A stretch of 64,000 nt of DNA, from NCBI RefSeq assembly GCF_001617365.1, contig NZ_LVJR01000027.1, positions 1 through 64,000 on the forward strand, written 5' to 3'. This document shows, piece by piece, positions 15,780-26,124 of this stretch. The position numbers and the translations under genes are program-made. Every line of letters begins with the position of its first letter. Positions within the stretch are counted from its first letter, which is position 1. The notes below the pieces were generated by a model. It saw nothing but the letters and a program-made list of their open reading frames with translations, did no database searches and was not told the DNA's origin. The stretch comes from Rhodanobacter sp. FW104-R8 (GTDB taxonomy: Bacteria; Pseudomonadota; Gammaproteobacteria; Xanthomonadales; Rhodanobacteraceae).

Positions 15780-17404
15780 GGGAACACCTCGATCAGGCGC
15801 GCCGCCAGTTCGGGCGGCGTACCGGAGAAACTGACCAGCCGTTCGGCGAGGATTCCGCTGACCATGTCGGCAAAATGCTCACCGGACGACGACTCTACCC
15901 AGACCTGGCCGCCACGGTCATGGATCGCCTGCGCACCGGCCACGGCATCGTTGCCGCGCCCGGCGAACACGATCGCCAGCGCATCGCGACCGAACGCGAT
16001 GGCGGCCATGGTGAGGCTGGCGTCGATCGAGGGCTCCTGCGCGACACCGGCCTGCAACTCGACACCGCCGTCACGACGTAGGCGCACCTGCTGCCCGGCG
16101 GGAACGACCAGCACCTCGCCGAAGCCGACGCGGCTGCCCTGGCTGGCCAGCCGCACCGGCAGCGCGCAGTGCGCCGCCAATTTTTCCACCAGACCCGCGT
16201 CCGGCCGCCCGCCCAGGTGCTGGGTGTGCAGGAAGGTGAGCCGGGTGGTCGCCGGCAACGCCGACAGGAAACCGCATACCGAATCGACACCGTCGGTCGC
16301 GGCACCCAGCAGCACGATCCGGCTCAGCGCGCTGCCGAACTCGTCGAGCACCATCGCGTGGTCGTGCTCGTACACCTGCGGGGCGATCGCCTCCTCCATC
16401 GACACCAGCTCGAGGCTCATGGTCGGTTCGAGGTCGGGCGCGACCGTCTCGATATCGGGCGCGAGGAAATCGGCGGCGCTCAATTTCTCGATGCCGAACG
16501 CCGCGGCCTGGGACTTTTCGGCGGCGGGCGCAGCCGCCGGAGGATCGTCGTCCAGCAGCGCCCAGTTGTCCGGCGCGCGCACGGCCGGCGCGGCGGCGGC
16601 ACGCGCCGGGCCAGCCGGCACGGCGGTTTTCGTGGCATCCGCCGGATCGGGCAGCGGCGACAACTGCAGGTGGTCGAGCTGGAACGCCGGCGCCGGCGCG
16701 CCTGCCGCGGGCTTCGCGGCCGCGACGGGCGTGGGCGCGGCCGGCCCGGGCCGCGACTCGCCGAAATGGCCATCGTGCAGCGGCGGCAGCTCGTCGTCGT
16801 CGCGGTAGCGCAGGCCGGGGCCGGTCTCGTCGGCGCCGTCATCCGGCGGCTCGCCGGCGGCCAGCAGGGCCTCCAGTTCCGCCGCCAGGTTCTCCGATTC
16901 GGCCGCGGCGACCTGCTCGTGCCGGCTGTCGGGATCGTGGTAGGCCGGGAGGTCGATCCCGGGCTCCGCGACGAAGGAGGCGACGGCCGGTTCCGCCGCC
17001 GCTTCGGCGGCCACAACGGCCGCCGGTGTCTCGACGCCGCGGGCATCGCCCGGACGCGGCGGATCGATGTCGCCCATCGCCATCACCTTGACCGCGAGGT
17101 GGCGCGCCCAGCGCGCGCGATCCCAGCCGGTCAGCTCGCGGCTGGCCTGGGCGTCATTGAAGACCACCCGCGGCCGGTCGTCGTCGATCACTTCGTACAG
17201 GCGGTCGAGCGCGTCGTCGGCGCCATCGTCCAGGTTGACCACCAGCACGTCCGCGCCGACCTGCTGCAGCAACTCCCGGCTGAGGCTGGAGACCCCGCCT
17301 TCGTGGACGATCCGGGCGCCGCGCTCGTGCAGCGCGTGGCGCAACTGGCCGCCCAGGTCGGTGTCGTCGAACAGCAGGGCCACCGCCGGAACGGTATCAG
17401 TCAT
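15776..17404 (-). CDS. chpB: CheB-like protein ChpB with altered active site
   Basis: The 542-residue protein begins with a degenerate receiver-like domain (residues 1-110), followed by a long Ala/Pro/Asp-rich linker (about 120-310) and a C-terminal CheB methylesterase fold (about 345-540). CheB enzymes use Ser-His-Asp. Here the Ser loop reads LLGAATDGVDS, with Ala where the family GASTGG has Ser. The His loop (LHTQHLGG) and the Asp loop (GRGNDAVAG) are kept. Methylesterase activity is therefore doubtful. It overlaps chpA by eight bases. The start at MTDTVPA was preferred over a codon inside chpA. Confidence 0.85.
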   Translation of the reverse strand: MTDTVPAVALLFDDTDLGGQLRHALHERGARIVHEGGVSSLSRELLQQVGADVLVVNLDDGADDALDRLYEVIDDDRPRVVFNDAQASRELTGWDRARWARHLAVKVMAMGDIDPPRPGDARGVETPAAVVAAEAAAEPAVASFVAEPGIDLPAYHDPDSRHEQVAAAESENLAAELEALLAAGEPPDDGADETGPGLRYRDDDELPPLHDGHFGESRPGPAAPTPVAAAKPAAGAPAPAFQLDHLQLSPLPDPADATKTAVPAGPARAAAAPAVRAPDNWALLDDDPPAAAPAAEKSQAAAFGIEKLSAADFLAPDIETVAPDLEPTMSLELVSMEEAIAPQVYEHDHAMVLDEFGSALSRIVLLGAATDGVDSVCGFLSALPATTRLTFLHTQHLGGRPDAGLVEKLAAHCALPVRLASQGSRVGFGEVLVVPAGQQVRLRRDGGVELQAGVAQEPSIDASLTMAAIAFGRDALAIVFAGRGNDAVAGAQAIHDRGGQVWVESSSGEHFADMVSGILAERLVSFSGTPPELAARLIEVFP

Positions 17405-20400
17405 GTATCGGCTCCACCGCACGTTGCTCCAGCACCTCGGCGATCTGCGCCAGCAGCTCGGCCTCCTGGTACGGCTTGCCGAGGTAGCGATCCACGCCGA
17501 TGTCGAACGCCCGCTGGCGATGCTTGTCGCCGCTGCGCGAGGTGATCATGATGATCGGCACGTCGCGCAGCCGCGGGTCGGCCTTCATGTGTGTGGCCAG
17601 TTCGTAGCCGTCCATGCGTGGCATCTCGATGTCCAGCAGCATCAGGTCGGGCACGCGCTCGTGCAGCTTCTCCAGCGCGTCGACGCCGTCCTTCGCGGTG
17701 CTGACCTCGTACTCGTGGCGCTCCAGCACGCGGCCGGTGACCTTGCGCATGGTGATCGAGTCGTCCACCACCATCACCAGCGGCCGCACCTGTGCCTCCT
17801 CGACCTCCGGCGTCTGCACGGCGCTGAGGCCTTCGGCCAGGCGCTGCTCGCGACGGATGATGCCGTGACGGACCAGCGGCGCCAGATCCAGAATGATCAG
17901 CACCGAGCCATCGCCCATGATGGTCGCGCCGAGCAGGCCGGGCACCGAGCTGATCTGCGGGCCGACCGACTTGACCACGATCTCGCGCGAACCGAGCACG
18001 GCGTCGATGCGGATCGCCGCGCGCAGGTCGCCGGCGCGGGTCAGCAGCAGCGGCTGCTGCTCGTCCTCGGCCGGCAGCCCCGGCGGCAGGCCCAGCAGCT
18101 CGGCCAGGTCGTGGATGCCGTAGGCCTCGCTGCCGTAGCGGAACGACGGCTCGTCCTCGGCCATCAGTGCGGCCAGGTCGGCCGGATTGACCCGCGCCAC
18201 GCCCTGTACCGAGGTCATCGGGATCGCGAACGTGGCCTCGCCGATGCGCACCAGGATCGCCTGGGTCACCGCGAGGGTGAACGGCAGGCGCAGCACGAAG
18301 GTGGTGCCCTTGCCCTCTTCCGACTCGATCGACAGCGAACCGCCGAGCTGCTTGATCTCGTTCGCCACCACGTCCATGCCGACGCCGCGCCCGGCCAGCT
18401 GGGTGACCTGGCTGGCGGTGGAGAAGCCCGGCTGGGCGATCAGCGAGAGCAGCTGGTTGTCGGTCGGCCGGGTCTCCGGGCGCAGCAGGCCGCGCTCGAC
18501 GCCGCGCTTGCGGATCGCCTCGCGGTTCAGGCCGCGGCCGTCGTCGCTGACGCGCACCACCACCTCGGTGGCCTCGCGCGCCACGGTGATGTGCACCGCG
18601 CCCTCGGCCGGCTTGCCCAGCTTGCGGCGTTCGGCAGGAGCTTCGATGCCGTGCGCGATCGCGTTGCGCAGCATGTGCTCGAACGGCGCCTTGATGCGGT
18701 CGAGCAGGTTGCGGTCCATTTCGCCGTGGGCACCGTCCACGTAGAGCTGGGCGTGCTTGCCTTCCTCCTGCGCGGCCTGGCGCAGCGTGCGGCGCAGGTT
18801 CGGCACCATCGTGTCGAACGGCAGCATGCGCGTGCGCAGCAGGCCGTCCTGCAGCTCGGTGCTGACGCGCGACTGCTGGATCAGCAGCGTCTCGGCCTGG
18901 CGGGTCAGTTCGTCCAGCATGTTCTGGATGGACACCAGATCGGATACCGACTCGGCCAGCGCACGCGAGTACTGCTGCAACTGCGAATAGCGGTCGAGCT
19001 CGAGCGGATCGAACGCCGCCATGCCCGCTTCGCGGTGCTCGCGCTGGAAGCGCGCGATGATCTGCGCCTCGGTCTCGATCTCCAGCATGCGCAGCTGGCT
19101 GCGCAGGCGCGAGACGGTCTGCTCCAGCTCGACCAGGTTGAAGCGGTACCCGGCAACCTGCTGCTCCAGTCGCGAACGGTAGATCGCCACTTCGCCGGCA
19201 TGGTTGACCAGGTTGTCGAGCAGGTCGGCGCGGACGCGGATCTGCTCCTGCGAGGAACGCACCTCCTCTTCCACCTCCGGCATCAGCTCGGGCAGATGAT
19301 CGGTGCCCTCCGCCGCGACGGCCGCCAGCGACGGCGGCACGGCCGGTGCCGGTGCCGCGGCTGCCGTTGCGGCCACATGCGGCTGGGCGTCGTCGGCCAG
19401 CGCCGTTTCGCCGGCCAATGCCAGCAGGCGGTTGATCATGGCCTGCGGGTAATCGGGCGTGCGGCCCTGCGACACCTGCTGCACCAAGGCATGCAGCTGA
19501 TCGAAGCTCGCCTCGAGTGCGGCGATCAGCGGGCCGGTCCCCGACGAGTCACGGATCGGCTTTTCGAGCAGGGTCTCGATCGCGTGGCTGAGGTCACCCA
19601 CCGGCACCAGGCCGGCGATGCGCGCACCTCCCTTCAGCGTGTGCAGGTCGCGCTGCAACTCGGGCACGTGCACCAGGTTGCCCGGCTCGGCATGCCACTG
19701 GGCCAACACGCCATCGGCGTGGTCGAGGATCTCGCGCGCCTCGTCGATGAACACTTCCAGCAGGTCGGCGTCGATCTGGCCGGACCCCGCCAGGGCATGA
19801 ACCGGGGCCTGCGTGGCGGCAACTTCGGTAGCGGCCTTGCCCGCCGCGGCGAGCCGTTCGGCCTCCGCACGCTCGGCCGCCCGTTTCCCGGCGGCGACCC
19901 GCTCGGCTTCCGTACGCTCGGCCGCCTGCTTCTCGGCGGCAGCCCGCTCGGCTTCCGCACGCTCGGCCGCCTGCTTCTCGGCGGCAGCCCGCTCGGCTTC
20001 CGCACGCTCGGCCGCCTGTCTCTCGGCAGCGGCCCGCTCGGCTTCCGCACGCTCGGCCGCCTGTTTCTCGGCGGCCAGTTTTCCGGCCATGGCCTGCACG
20101 GGGTCGAAGGCGCCCAGGGCCGCCATCAATTCCGCCGTCACCTCGTCATGGTGGGCCTGGTCCGGATGGACATCGGACGCCTGCCCGACGGCAGGCGACT
20201 CGTCCGACGGCGCGCTGGTGGCTTCGAGCATGCCAGCCTCGAGCGAGGCGGTCATGACCGCCTCGTCGACGCCGGCATGATCCGCGGCGGTAGCGAGCTC
20301 CTCGGGTTCCATCTCGTCGGCCCGCGGCTCGTACACGACGTGCGCGACCTTGGATTCGGGATAGCGGTCGCGCAGGTTGACGATCTGCGCGGTCAGCGGG

Positions 20401-23336
20401 TCGGCGTTGGGCAACCGCGGCTCGGCGGCGTCGAACTGGCCCATCACGCGGTCGACCACGTCGACCGCCTGGTCGAGCAGGTGCACGCCTTCGGAGGTCA
20501 GTGGCAGGTTGGCCGCACGCAAACGCTTGAACAGGCCCTCCAGCGGCGACAGCAATTGCGTGAGCAACGGGATGTCCACCATCGCGATCGCGCCATGCAA
20601 GGTGTGCACGGCACGCAGCAGCTCCTCGCCGATCGGCAGCTCGATGTCGCTGCGCTGGACCGCGGCGCGGATGGTCTGCAGGTATTGCGCCACTTCGCTG
20701 CGCAGGATCTCCAGCAGCACCGGATCCACCGGCGGCATCACCGGCTCCGCCATGACGGGCTCGACCGGCGCCTGCGCGGCGGCGGTTTCCCGATCGGTCA
20801 CGGCCGCCACCGGTACCGCTCCCGCGGCCGCCTCGAAGCGCGGCACGCGTCGGCGCACGATGCGGCGGACCGTTTCGGTGGCCCGCGGCGCATGATCCTC
20901 CACGCGCGCCGGCTTGCCGGCCGCCAGTTGCTCGGCGGTATGCATGATCGCGCTGAGCGGCGCCACCGGCGCGCCCTCGCCCTTGAGCGCGGCCAGCAGC
21001 TGCGGCAATGCGTCGATCGCGTGCTGCACCAGCGCCTGCACGTTCGCGTTCGGCTCGATGGTGTTGTCGAGCACGCGGTTGAGCATGTCCTCCACCTTCC
21101 ACGCGAACTCGCCCAGCACGCCGGCGCCGACCAGCCGGCCCGAGCCCTTCAGCGTGTGGAACGAGCGGCGGATGCCGACCAGGGACGCGGTCTGCGCCGG
21201 ATCGACCAACCACGCCTGCTCGGCGGTGCGCAGGTTGTCGATCTCCTCCTGCATTTCCTCCAGGAAGATCTCGCGGATGTCGTCGTCGATGCCTTCGGCG
21301 CTGGTGTTGAAGCGGGTGTTCGCGGCCAGTGCGTCGCGCACCGGCACCTGTTCGACGACCTCTTCCTCGATCTCGACCCAGTCGTCCTGGTCGACTGCGG
21401 CATGCCCCCCCCACCCGGCCGCCGCGGTCGCCTCGGTCGGTGCCAGGCGCAAGCCGTCCAGGTCGTGGACGGGCCCGGCAGGCGACGCGCTGTCGCCGAC
21501 GAACAGGTGTCCCAGATCCTGGCCCGGCAGCAGGCTGACGGATTCGGACAGTTCCGGATGCTCCTCGTCATCGATCCGCCGGCTGATCGGCACGGCCGCT
21601 TCGGCGGCGGCGGGCGCCACGCGCGCCGACGGCACCGGCCAGTAGCCGAGCAGGCCGAGGCTGTGTTCCGCCACGTCGAGGATGTGCTCCAGGCCGCCGC
21701 GGTGCTCGCGCGCAGCCTCGAGGTAGTACTCCAGCGCCGCCAGCGCATCGGCCAGCTGATCCATCTGCGCGCCGCTCGGCACGCGCCGGTCGTCCAGCAG
21801 CTCATAATGGATGAAGCGGCCGATGCCCTGCGCCAGCTCGGCCGGCCGCGGCGACGACAGCATGTTCATGGCGCCGGCGACTTCGTCCATCAACGCCGGT
21901 GCGCCGGCAAGGCGATCGTGCTCCCAGCCGGATTCGACGAACGCCACGATCGCGTCCTTGACCCGGCCGGTATTGCTGATCGCTTCCTGCATCAGGGTGG
22001 TGACCACCCCCAGCGCCTCGCTGCGCGGCAGGCCATGCGTGGCTTCGGAACTGCCCGACTCCTCCTCGGAGCCGAGGCTTTCGATGTGGTCGTCCAACGA
22101 CGCCTCGACGTACAGCAGCGCGCCGGCCACGTCGAGCAGGGTCTCCTCGTCGGCCGGGCGCATGCGGTTGGCGATCTCGTCGAGCACCCGGCGCTGCTCG
22201 CCGACCACCCGGCGCGGCACCGACAGCGCCAGCATGCCGAGCGTGTCGCCCACGCGCTCGAGCACTTCGCCCTGCGCGGCGAGCTGTGCCGGGTCGCCGT
22301 TCTGCTGGCGCAGGAACAGATCCAGCGCCTCCTTGACGCGCAGCAGGTCATCCTTCAGCGCGCGCGAGACGGAATCGAGCAGTGCGCGGTTGTGCCCGGC
22401 CATCGAACCGCGGGCATGTTCCAGCTCGCCGGCGTCGGGCAGCAGGCTGTCCAGCGCATAGGTCGCGCGCAGCAGCTCCATCTGCGGGCTGCGCGGCTTG
22501 GCCTGCGCCACGATGTAGAGCAGCTTGCAGGCCACCTCGTCGGCTTCGCCGCCGCGCAGGCTGCCCTCGCCGTGCTCGATCAGCTGGCGGATGTTGCGGT
22601 CGACCTTGCCGACCAGCTGGCGTATCTCGCCGGCAAAGCCCTTGAGCTGGCCCTGCTCCAGGCCTTCCAGCACGCCGGAGGCGATCCACCACAGGCGCCG
22701 GCCGTGCACGTGATGGCAGCGGGCGGTGATCGCCAGCAGGGTCTTGCGCATGTTGGCCAGCTGCACCGCCGCGTTCTGCCCGCGGAACCAGCCCAGCAAC
22801 TGCTGCTGGAAGCGCAGGCGCAGATCCACCAGCTCGCCGCGATGCGCCTCGGCGTAGGCCTCGCTCATCGCGGCGGGCGCCTGCTCCGGCAGGAACGCGT
22901 CGAGGTTGGGGTGGAACATCGCCGACTCGGGCAGCGGCTCCAGCCCGCGACTGGCGCGCAGGTCGTTCAACAGCGGCAGCAGCACCACCGGCACGTCGCG
23001 ATGGCCGCCGGACAGGCGCTCTAGATAGTCGGGCAGTTGCATCAGGCCGCGCATCAGCGCGGCATAGGCTTCCTCGCGCTGGGCGACGCGGTCCCCCAGC
23101 AGCGCGATGGCCAGCTCCTCCATCTCCGCGGCCACCGTCGCCGCGCCGTACAGTTCGACCATCTGCAAGGTGCCACGCACCTGGTGCAGGTGGTCGGCGC
23201 AGGTGCGCATGTAGTCGCGCTTGCCCGGATTGTCGACGTAGGACTCCAGCGCCTCGCGGGCGATCGACAGGGTGTCGTCGAGCTCCGGCTTGACCCACTG
23301 CAGCGTGGTGAAATCGATGTGGTCTTGAAGTCTCAT
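17397..23336 (-). CDS. chpA: Hybrid sensor kinase ChpA (chemosensory pili)
   Basis: At 1,979 residues this is the giant CheA-type kinase of the Pil-Chp system. Visible histidine phosphotransfer sites include H51 (HQVRG), H727 (FHTLKGSG), H911 (VHTLHGA) and H1232 (LHTLKGG). An Ala/Glu-rich linker of five 15-residue repeats lies at about residues 1085-1165. Then come the dimerisation region (NHAGEVAIYRSRLEQQ), the ATPase domain with N-box HMLRNAIAHGIEAP near 1550 and DDGRGLN, a CheW-like domain, and a C-terminal receiver with phospho-acceptor in LMLLDIEMPRMDG near 1900. It phosphorylates PilG and PilH to control type IV pilus extension and retraction. Confidence 0.96.
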   Translation of the reverse strand: MRLQDHIDFTTLQWVKPELDDTLSIAREALESYVDNPGKRDYMRTCADHLHQVRGTLQMVELYGAATVAAEMEELAIALLGDRVAQREEAYAALMRGLMQLPDYLERLSGGHRDVPVVLLPLLNDLRASRGLEPLPESAMFHPNLDAFLPEQAPAAMSEAYAEAHRGELVDLRLRFQQQLLGWFRGQNAAVQLANMRKTLLAITARCHHVHGRRLWWIASGVLEGLEQGQLKGFAGEIRQLVGKVDRNIRQLIEHGEGSLRGGEADEVACKLLYIVAQAKPRSPQMELLRATYALDSLLPDAGELEHARGSMAGHNRALLDSVSRALKDDLLRVKEALDLFLRQQNGDPAQLAAQGEVLERVGDTLGMLALSVPRRVVGEQRRVLDEIANRMRPADEETLLDVAGALLYVEASLDDHIESLGSEEESGSSEATHGLPRSEALGVVTTLMQEAISNTGRVKDAIVAFVESGWEHDRLAGAPALMDEVAGAMNMLSSPRPAELAQGIGRFIHYELLDDRRVPSGAQMDQLADALAALEYYLEAAREHRGGLEHILDVAEHSLGLLGYWPVPSARVAPAAAEAAVPISRRIDDEEHPELSESVSLLPGQDLGHLFVGDSASPAGPVHDLDGLRLAPTEATAAAGWGGHAAVDQDDWVEIEEEVVEQVPVRDALAANTRFNTSAEGIDDDIREIFLEEMQEEIDNLRTAEQAWLVDPAQTASLVGIRRSFHTLKGSGRLVGAGVLGEFAWKVEDMLNRVLDNTIEPNANVQALVQHAIDALPQLLAALKGEGAPVAPLSAIMHTAEQLAAGKPARVEDHAPRATETVRRIVRRRVPRFEAAAGAVPVAAVTDRETAAAQAPVEPVMAEPVMPPVDPVLLEILRSEVAQYLQTIRAAVQRSDIELPIGEELLRAVHTLHGAIAMVDIPLLTQLLSPLEGLFKRLRAANLPLTSEGVHLLDQAVDVVDRVMGQFDAAEPRLPNADPLTAQIVNLRDRYPESKVAHVVYEPRADEMEPEELATAADHAGVDEAVMTASLEAGMLEATSAPSDESPAVGQASDVHPDQAHHDEVTAELMAALGAFDPVQAMAGKLAAEKQAAERAEAERAAAERQAAERAEAERAAAEKQAAERAEAERAAAEKQAAERTEAERVAAGKRAAERAEAERLAAAGKAATEVAATQAPVHALAGSGQIDADLLEVFIDEAREILDHADGVLAQWHAEPGNLVHVPELQRDLHTLKGGARIAGLVPVGDLSHAIETLLEKPIRDSSGTGPLIAALEASFDQLHALVQQVSQGRTPDYPQAMINRLLALAGETALADDAQPHVAATAAAAPAPAVPPSLAAVAAEGTDHLPELMPEVEEEVRSSQEQIRVRADLLDNLVNHAGEVAIYRSRLEQQVAGYRFNLVELEQTVSRLRSQLRMLEIETEAQIIARFQREHREAGMAAFDPLELDRYSQLQQYSRALAESVSDLVSIQNMLDELTRQAETLLIQQSRVSTELQDGLLRTRMLPFDTMVPNLRRTLRQAAQEEGKHAQLYVDGAHGEMDRNLLDRIKAPFEHMLRNAIAHGIEAPAERRKLGKPAEGAVHITVAREATEVVVRVSDDGRGLNREAIRKRGVERGLLRPETRPTDNQLLSLIAQPGFSTASQVTQLAGRGVGMDVVANEIKQLGGSLSIESEEGKGTTFVLRLPFTLAVTQAILVRIGEATFAIPMTSVQGVARVNPADLAALMAEDEPSFRYGSEAYGIHDLAELLGLPPGLPAEDEQQPLLLTRAGDLRAAIRIDAVLGSREIVVKSVGPQISSVPGLLGATIMGDGSVLIILDLAPLVRHGIIRREQRLAEGLSAVQTPEVEEAQVRPLVMVVDDSITMRKVTGRVLERHEYEVSTAKDGVDALEKLHERVPDLMLLDIEMPRMDGYELATHMKADPRLRDVPIIMITSRSGDKHRQRAFDIGVDRYLGKPYQEAELLAQIAEVLEQRAVEPIHD
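19842..20079 (-). repeat. 45-bp tandem repeats inside chpA
   Basis: Five near-identical 45-bp units encode AAERAEAERAAAEKQ-type repeats. The marker GCTCGGCTTC recurs at 19901, 19946, 19991 and 20036, exactly 45 bases apart. The repeat encodes a charged helical linker and could vary in number between strains. Confidence 0.85.
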
Positions 23337-23425
23337 GCGCCTCTCTCAGCGGTTGCGCCATGCATGCATCATGCAACCAACGAGACTACTCCCCGTCAAA
23401 ATGCCCATACCAGCCAGGCCCGTTG

Positions 23426-25456
23426 TCAGCCCGGCAGCTTGAAGTGCGCCACCGAGCGCCGCAGGTCGCTCGCCAACTGCGCCAGCGTACCGATCGAGTC
23501 AGCCGTCTGGCTGGCGCCCTGCGAGGTCTGCGAGGTGATTTCCTGGATCGCGTTCATCGAATGCGAAATGTCGGTCGCCGCCGCGGACTGCTCGCGCGCC
23601 GCGGTGGAGATGTTCTGAATCAGCGAGGACAGGTCGTGCGAGACGCGCTCGATGTCGCCCAGCGCGCTGCCGGCGTCCTCCGCCTTGCGTGCGCCGGCGA
23701 CCACCTCGGCGGTGGTCTGCTCCATCGAGTTCACCGCCTCGTTGGTATCGGACTGAATGGTCTGCACCAGCGCCTCGATGCGCTTGGTGGCGCTGGTGGA
23801 GCGTTCCGCCAGCCGCTGCACTTCGTCCGCGACCACCGCGAAGCCGCGGCCCGCCTCGCCGGCCGAGGCCGCCTGGATCGCCGCGTTCAACGCCAGGATG
23901 TTGGTCTGCTCGGCGATGTCGTTGATCAGTTCCACGATCGAGCCGATCTCCTGCGAGGATTCACCCAGCCGCTTGATGCGCTTGGAGGTCTCCTGGATCT
24001 GGTCGCGGATCGAGTCCATGCCGGAGATCGTCTCGCGCACCACCTCGGCGCCGTGCGAGGCGATCTTCACCGAGCGTTCCGCCACGTCGGCCGACTCGGC
24101 GGAATTCTTCGACACGTCGTCCATCGAGCTGGCGATCTGGTTGATCGCCGAGGTCGCGGTGCTGATCTGCTGCGCCTGCTGCTCGGCCGCATTGGCCAGG
24201 TGGCGGGCGGTGGTCTGGGTTTCCTGCGCCGAGGACGATACCTGCTCGGAGGTCTCGTTGATGGTGGTCACCAGGGATCGCAGCTCGTCGATGGCGTAGT
24301 TCACCGAGTCGGCGATGGCGCCGGTGATGTCCTCCGACACCGTGGTCTTCACGGTCAGGTCGCCTTCCGCCAGCGAACCCATCTCGTCCAGCAGGCGCAT
24401 GATCGCCTCCTGGTTGCGCTGGTTCAGCTCGGTACTCTGGGCGAACCGGCGACGCTGGTCGCGCACCAGGGTAATGACCAGCAGCAGGGCGAACGCCACC
24501 GCGGCGATCGCGCCGAGCAGGCCCCACCACACGTTCGGGAACAGCCGGCGCAGCGGCAGCTTGCCGATCTGCTCGGACAGGTCGTTCGCGCGCAGCAGCA
24601 CGGTCTGCGAATCCAGCGAGGCCTGGTTGCCCGCGCGCTTCACGTCGGCGATGTTGCCGGCGGCGGCGACCAGCCTGGCCACCGGGTCGGCTAGATGGGT
24701 CCAGCCGGCATCCATTTCGGTGAGGATCTTGCGCGCGTTCGCGTCGTTGATCGGCCGCACGCCGCTGTCGGGGTTGCCCTCGATCAGGCCCTTCAGCACG
24801 CTGCCGTACAGCTGCGCGTCGCGGGACAGGCCGTCAGCCGCCGACTGGGCATTGTCGCCGCCCTGCAACACTTCCTGCACGCGGCGGATGATGCGGTCGG
24901 CGGACAGCATCTGGCGGGACGTACCCAGCATCTGTTCGGCGCTGCCGTTGCGCTGCTGCAGGATGTTGACGACCTGCTCCATGCTCGAGTTGAGCAGCGG
25001 CATTTGCTGCGACAGCGTGGCGGCGCGCTGGCCGGAGTCGAGCACGACGGCCTTGTTGGAGAGGATCTTGCCGATGTCGGCGTCGAGCTGCTTCCATGAG
25101 GCATCGAGCGCGCTCACGGCGCGGCCGGCCGGCGTGGCGTTGTTGTCCGCATAGGGCTTCATGCTGCCGCTGGGATCGCCCCTGCCCAGCTTCTGCACGG
25201 CCGAATCGATCGCGTTGCGGGTGGATTCGAGCTCCTTGAAGGAGTCGGTGTTGCCGTCCGCCGACTCCAGCGCGAACTTCGCCGTCTGCTGCGACAGCAC
25301 CTGGATCTGCGTGGTCAGCGCGATCGCCTGGCGGTCCTCGCCGTTCTTCTGGTTGAGCATGAAGAAATCCAGCGCGGCAAAACCCATCGCTATCAGCAGC
25401 AGGACAATGAGTACGGTGTAACCGCGCTCCCGGCTGACGCCCCCTGTAGTGCTCAT
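23426..25456 (-). CDS. pilJ: Methyl-accepting chemotaxis protein PilJ
   Basis: The protein has 676 residues from MSTTGGVS. One membrane helix lies near residues 12-32 ([18 protein letters not shown]) and a second near 310-332 ([20 protein letters not shown]). Between them is the periplasmic PilJ-type sensing region with repeated helical Q-M-L/S segments. A HAMP-like segment and the cytoplasmic signalling hairpin follow, with the conserved tip [15 protein letters not shown]. PilJ senses surface contact or ligands and drives ChpA. The last residues (HFKLPG) do not form the usual CheR-binding pentapeptide. ATG at 25456 was preferred to the GTG six bases upstream because GAGGTG is well placed for it. 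Confidence 0.95.
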   Translation of the reverse strand: MSTTGGVSRERGYTVLIVLLLIAMGFAALDFFMLNQKNGEDRQAIALTTQIQVLSQQTAKFALESADGNTDSFKELESTRNAIDSAVQKLGRGDPSGSMKPYADNNATPAGRAVSALDASWKQLDADIGKILSNKAVVLDSGQRAATLSQQMPLLNSSMEQVVNILQQRNGSAEQMLGTSRQMLSADRIIRRVQEVLQGGDNAQSAADGLSRDAQLYGSVLKGLIEGNPDSGVRPINDANARKILTEMDAGWTHLADPVARLVAAAGNIADVKRAGNQASLDSQTVLLRANDLSEQIGKLPLRRLFPNVWWGLLGAIAAVAFALLLVITLVRDQRRRFAQSTELNQRNQEAIMRLLDEMGSLAEGDLTVKTTVSEDITGAIADSVNYAIDELRSLVTTINETSEQVSSSAQETQTTARHLANAAEQQAQQISTATSAINQIASSMDDVSKNSAESADVAERSVKIASHGAEVVRETISGMDSIRDQIQETSKRIKRLGESSQEIGSIVELINDIAEQTNILALNAAIQAASAGEAGRGFAVVADEVQRLAERSTSATKRIEALVQTIQSDTNEAVNSMEQTTAEVVAGARKAEDAGSALGDIERVSHDLSSLIQNISTAAREQSAAATDISHSMNAIQEITSQTSQGASQTADSIGTLAQLASDLRRSVAHFKLPG

Positions 25457-25584
25457 GTTCACCTCATCCGTCTAACTGATTACGTCACCGGCTCCGCAGA
25501 GCGCGCACCGCCAGGGAATGCCCGTCCCGAGATCGCCGGCCCTGCAGGCGCCGGCCCTTCATGCCACTGCGGCAAGCCGCGGCC

Positions 25585-26124
25585 TCAGGCCGCGGCTTGC
25601 CGGAAATCCGGTGCGCGCACCAGCCGGTTCATGCTGAACATCGCCAGCTGCTGCTCGCCCACGCGGCTGTCGACGAAACGGGCAAGCCGCGGATCATCCT
25701 CGGGCCCGGCCTCGCGCCGCTGTTCCTCGTCCACGGTGCGCTGGCCGAACACCTCGTCCACCATCAGCGCCACGCTGCCGCCGCTCTGGCGCACCACCAG
25801 CAGGCGGGTACGGTCGGTGTACTGCGTGCGTTCGCCGAACAGGAAGCGGCCGAAGTCGATCACCGGCACCAGGTTGCCGCGCACGTTGGCCACGCCCAGC
25901 AGCCACGGCTGCGTCCCCGGCACCGGGGTGAGCACCGGCACCGCGAGCAGTTCGTTGATCTCGTCGATGCCGCTGACCAACAGGCGCGAGCCGACCCGGA
26001 AGCCGATCCCGCGCCACAAGCCGGGCGCCTCGAACTTCTCCTGCGTATCCGATGCGTGCGCCAGCGACAGCCGCTCGTACTGCGCCAGGATCTCGAACGG
26101 CGTGCGGTTGACGGGCTCGTTCAT
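25585..26124 (-). CDS. pilI: CheW-like adaptor PilI
   Basis: This 179-residue protein has a single CheW domain (about residues 35-165) with WLLGVANVRGNLVPVIDFGR as the hallmark. PilI couples PilJ to ChpA in the twitching chemosensory array. Its ATG overlaps the pilH stop (ATGA). The 128-base gap to pilJ contains a GC-rich hairpin-prone stretch but no T-run terminator. Confidence 0.93.
   Translation of the reverse strand: MNEPVNRTPFEILAQYERLSLAHASDTQEKFEAPGLWRGIGFRVGSRLLVSGIDEINELLAVPVLTPVPGTQPWLLGVANVRGNLVPVIDFGRFLFGERTQYTDRTRLLVVRQSGGSVALMVDEVFGQRTVDEEQRREAGPEDDPRLARFVDSRVGEQQLAMFSMNRLVRAPDFRQAAA

Noticed and set aside
19842-20079. Regular repeats that could suggest a CRISPR array
   Set aside because: Units are contiguous, in frame with chpA and have no unique spacers.
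17067-23024. A 1,985-residue open frame on the plus strand opposite chpA
   Set aside because: It is the antisense shadow of a GC-rich gene: composition is His/Arg/Gln-rich with no domain, and the minus strand encodes a clear multidomain kinase.
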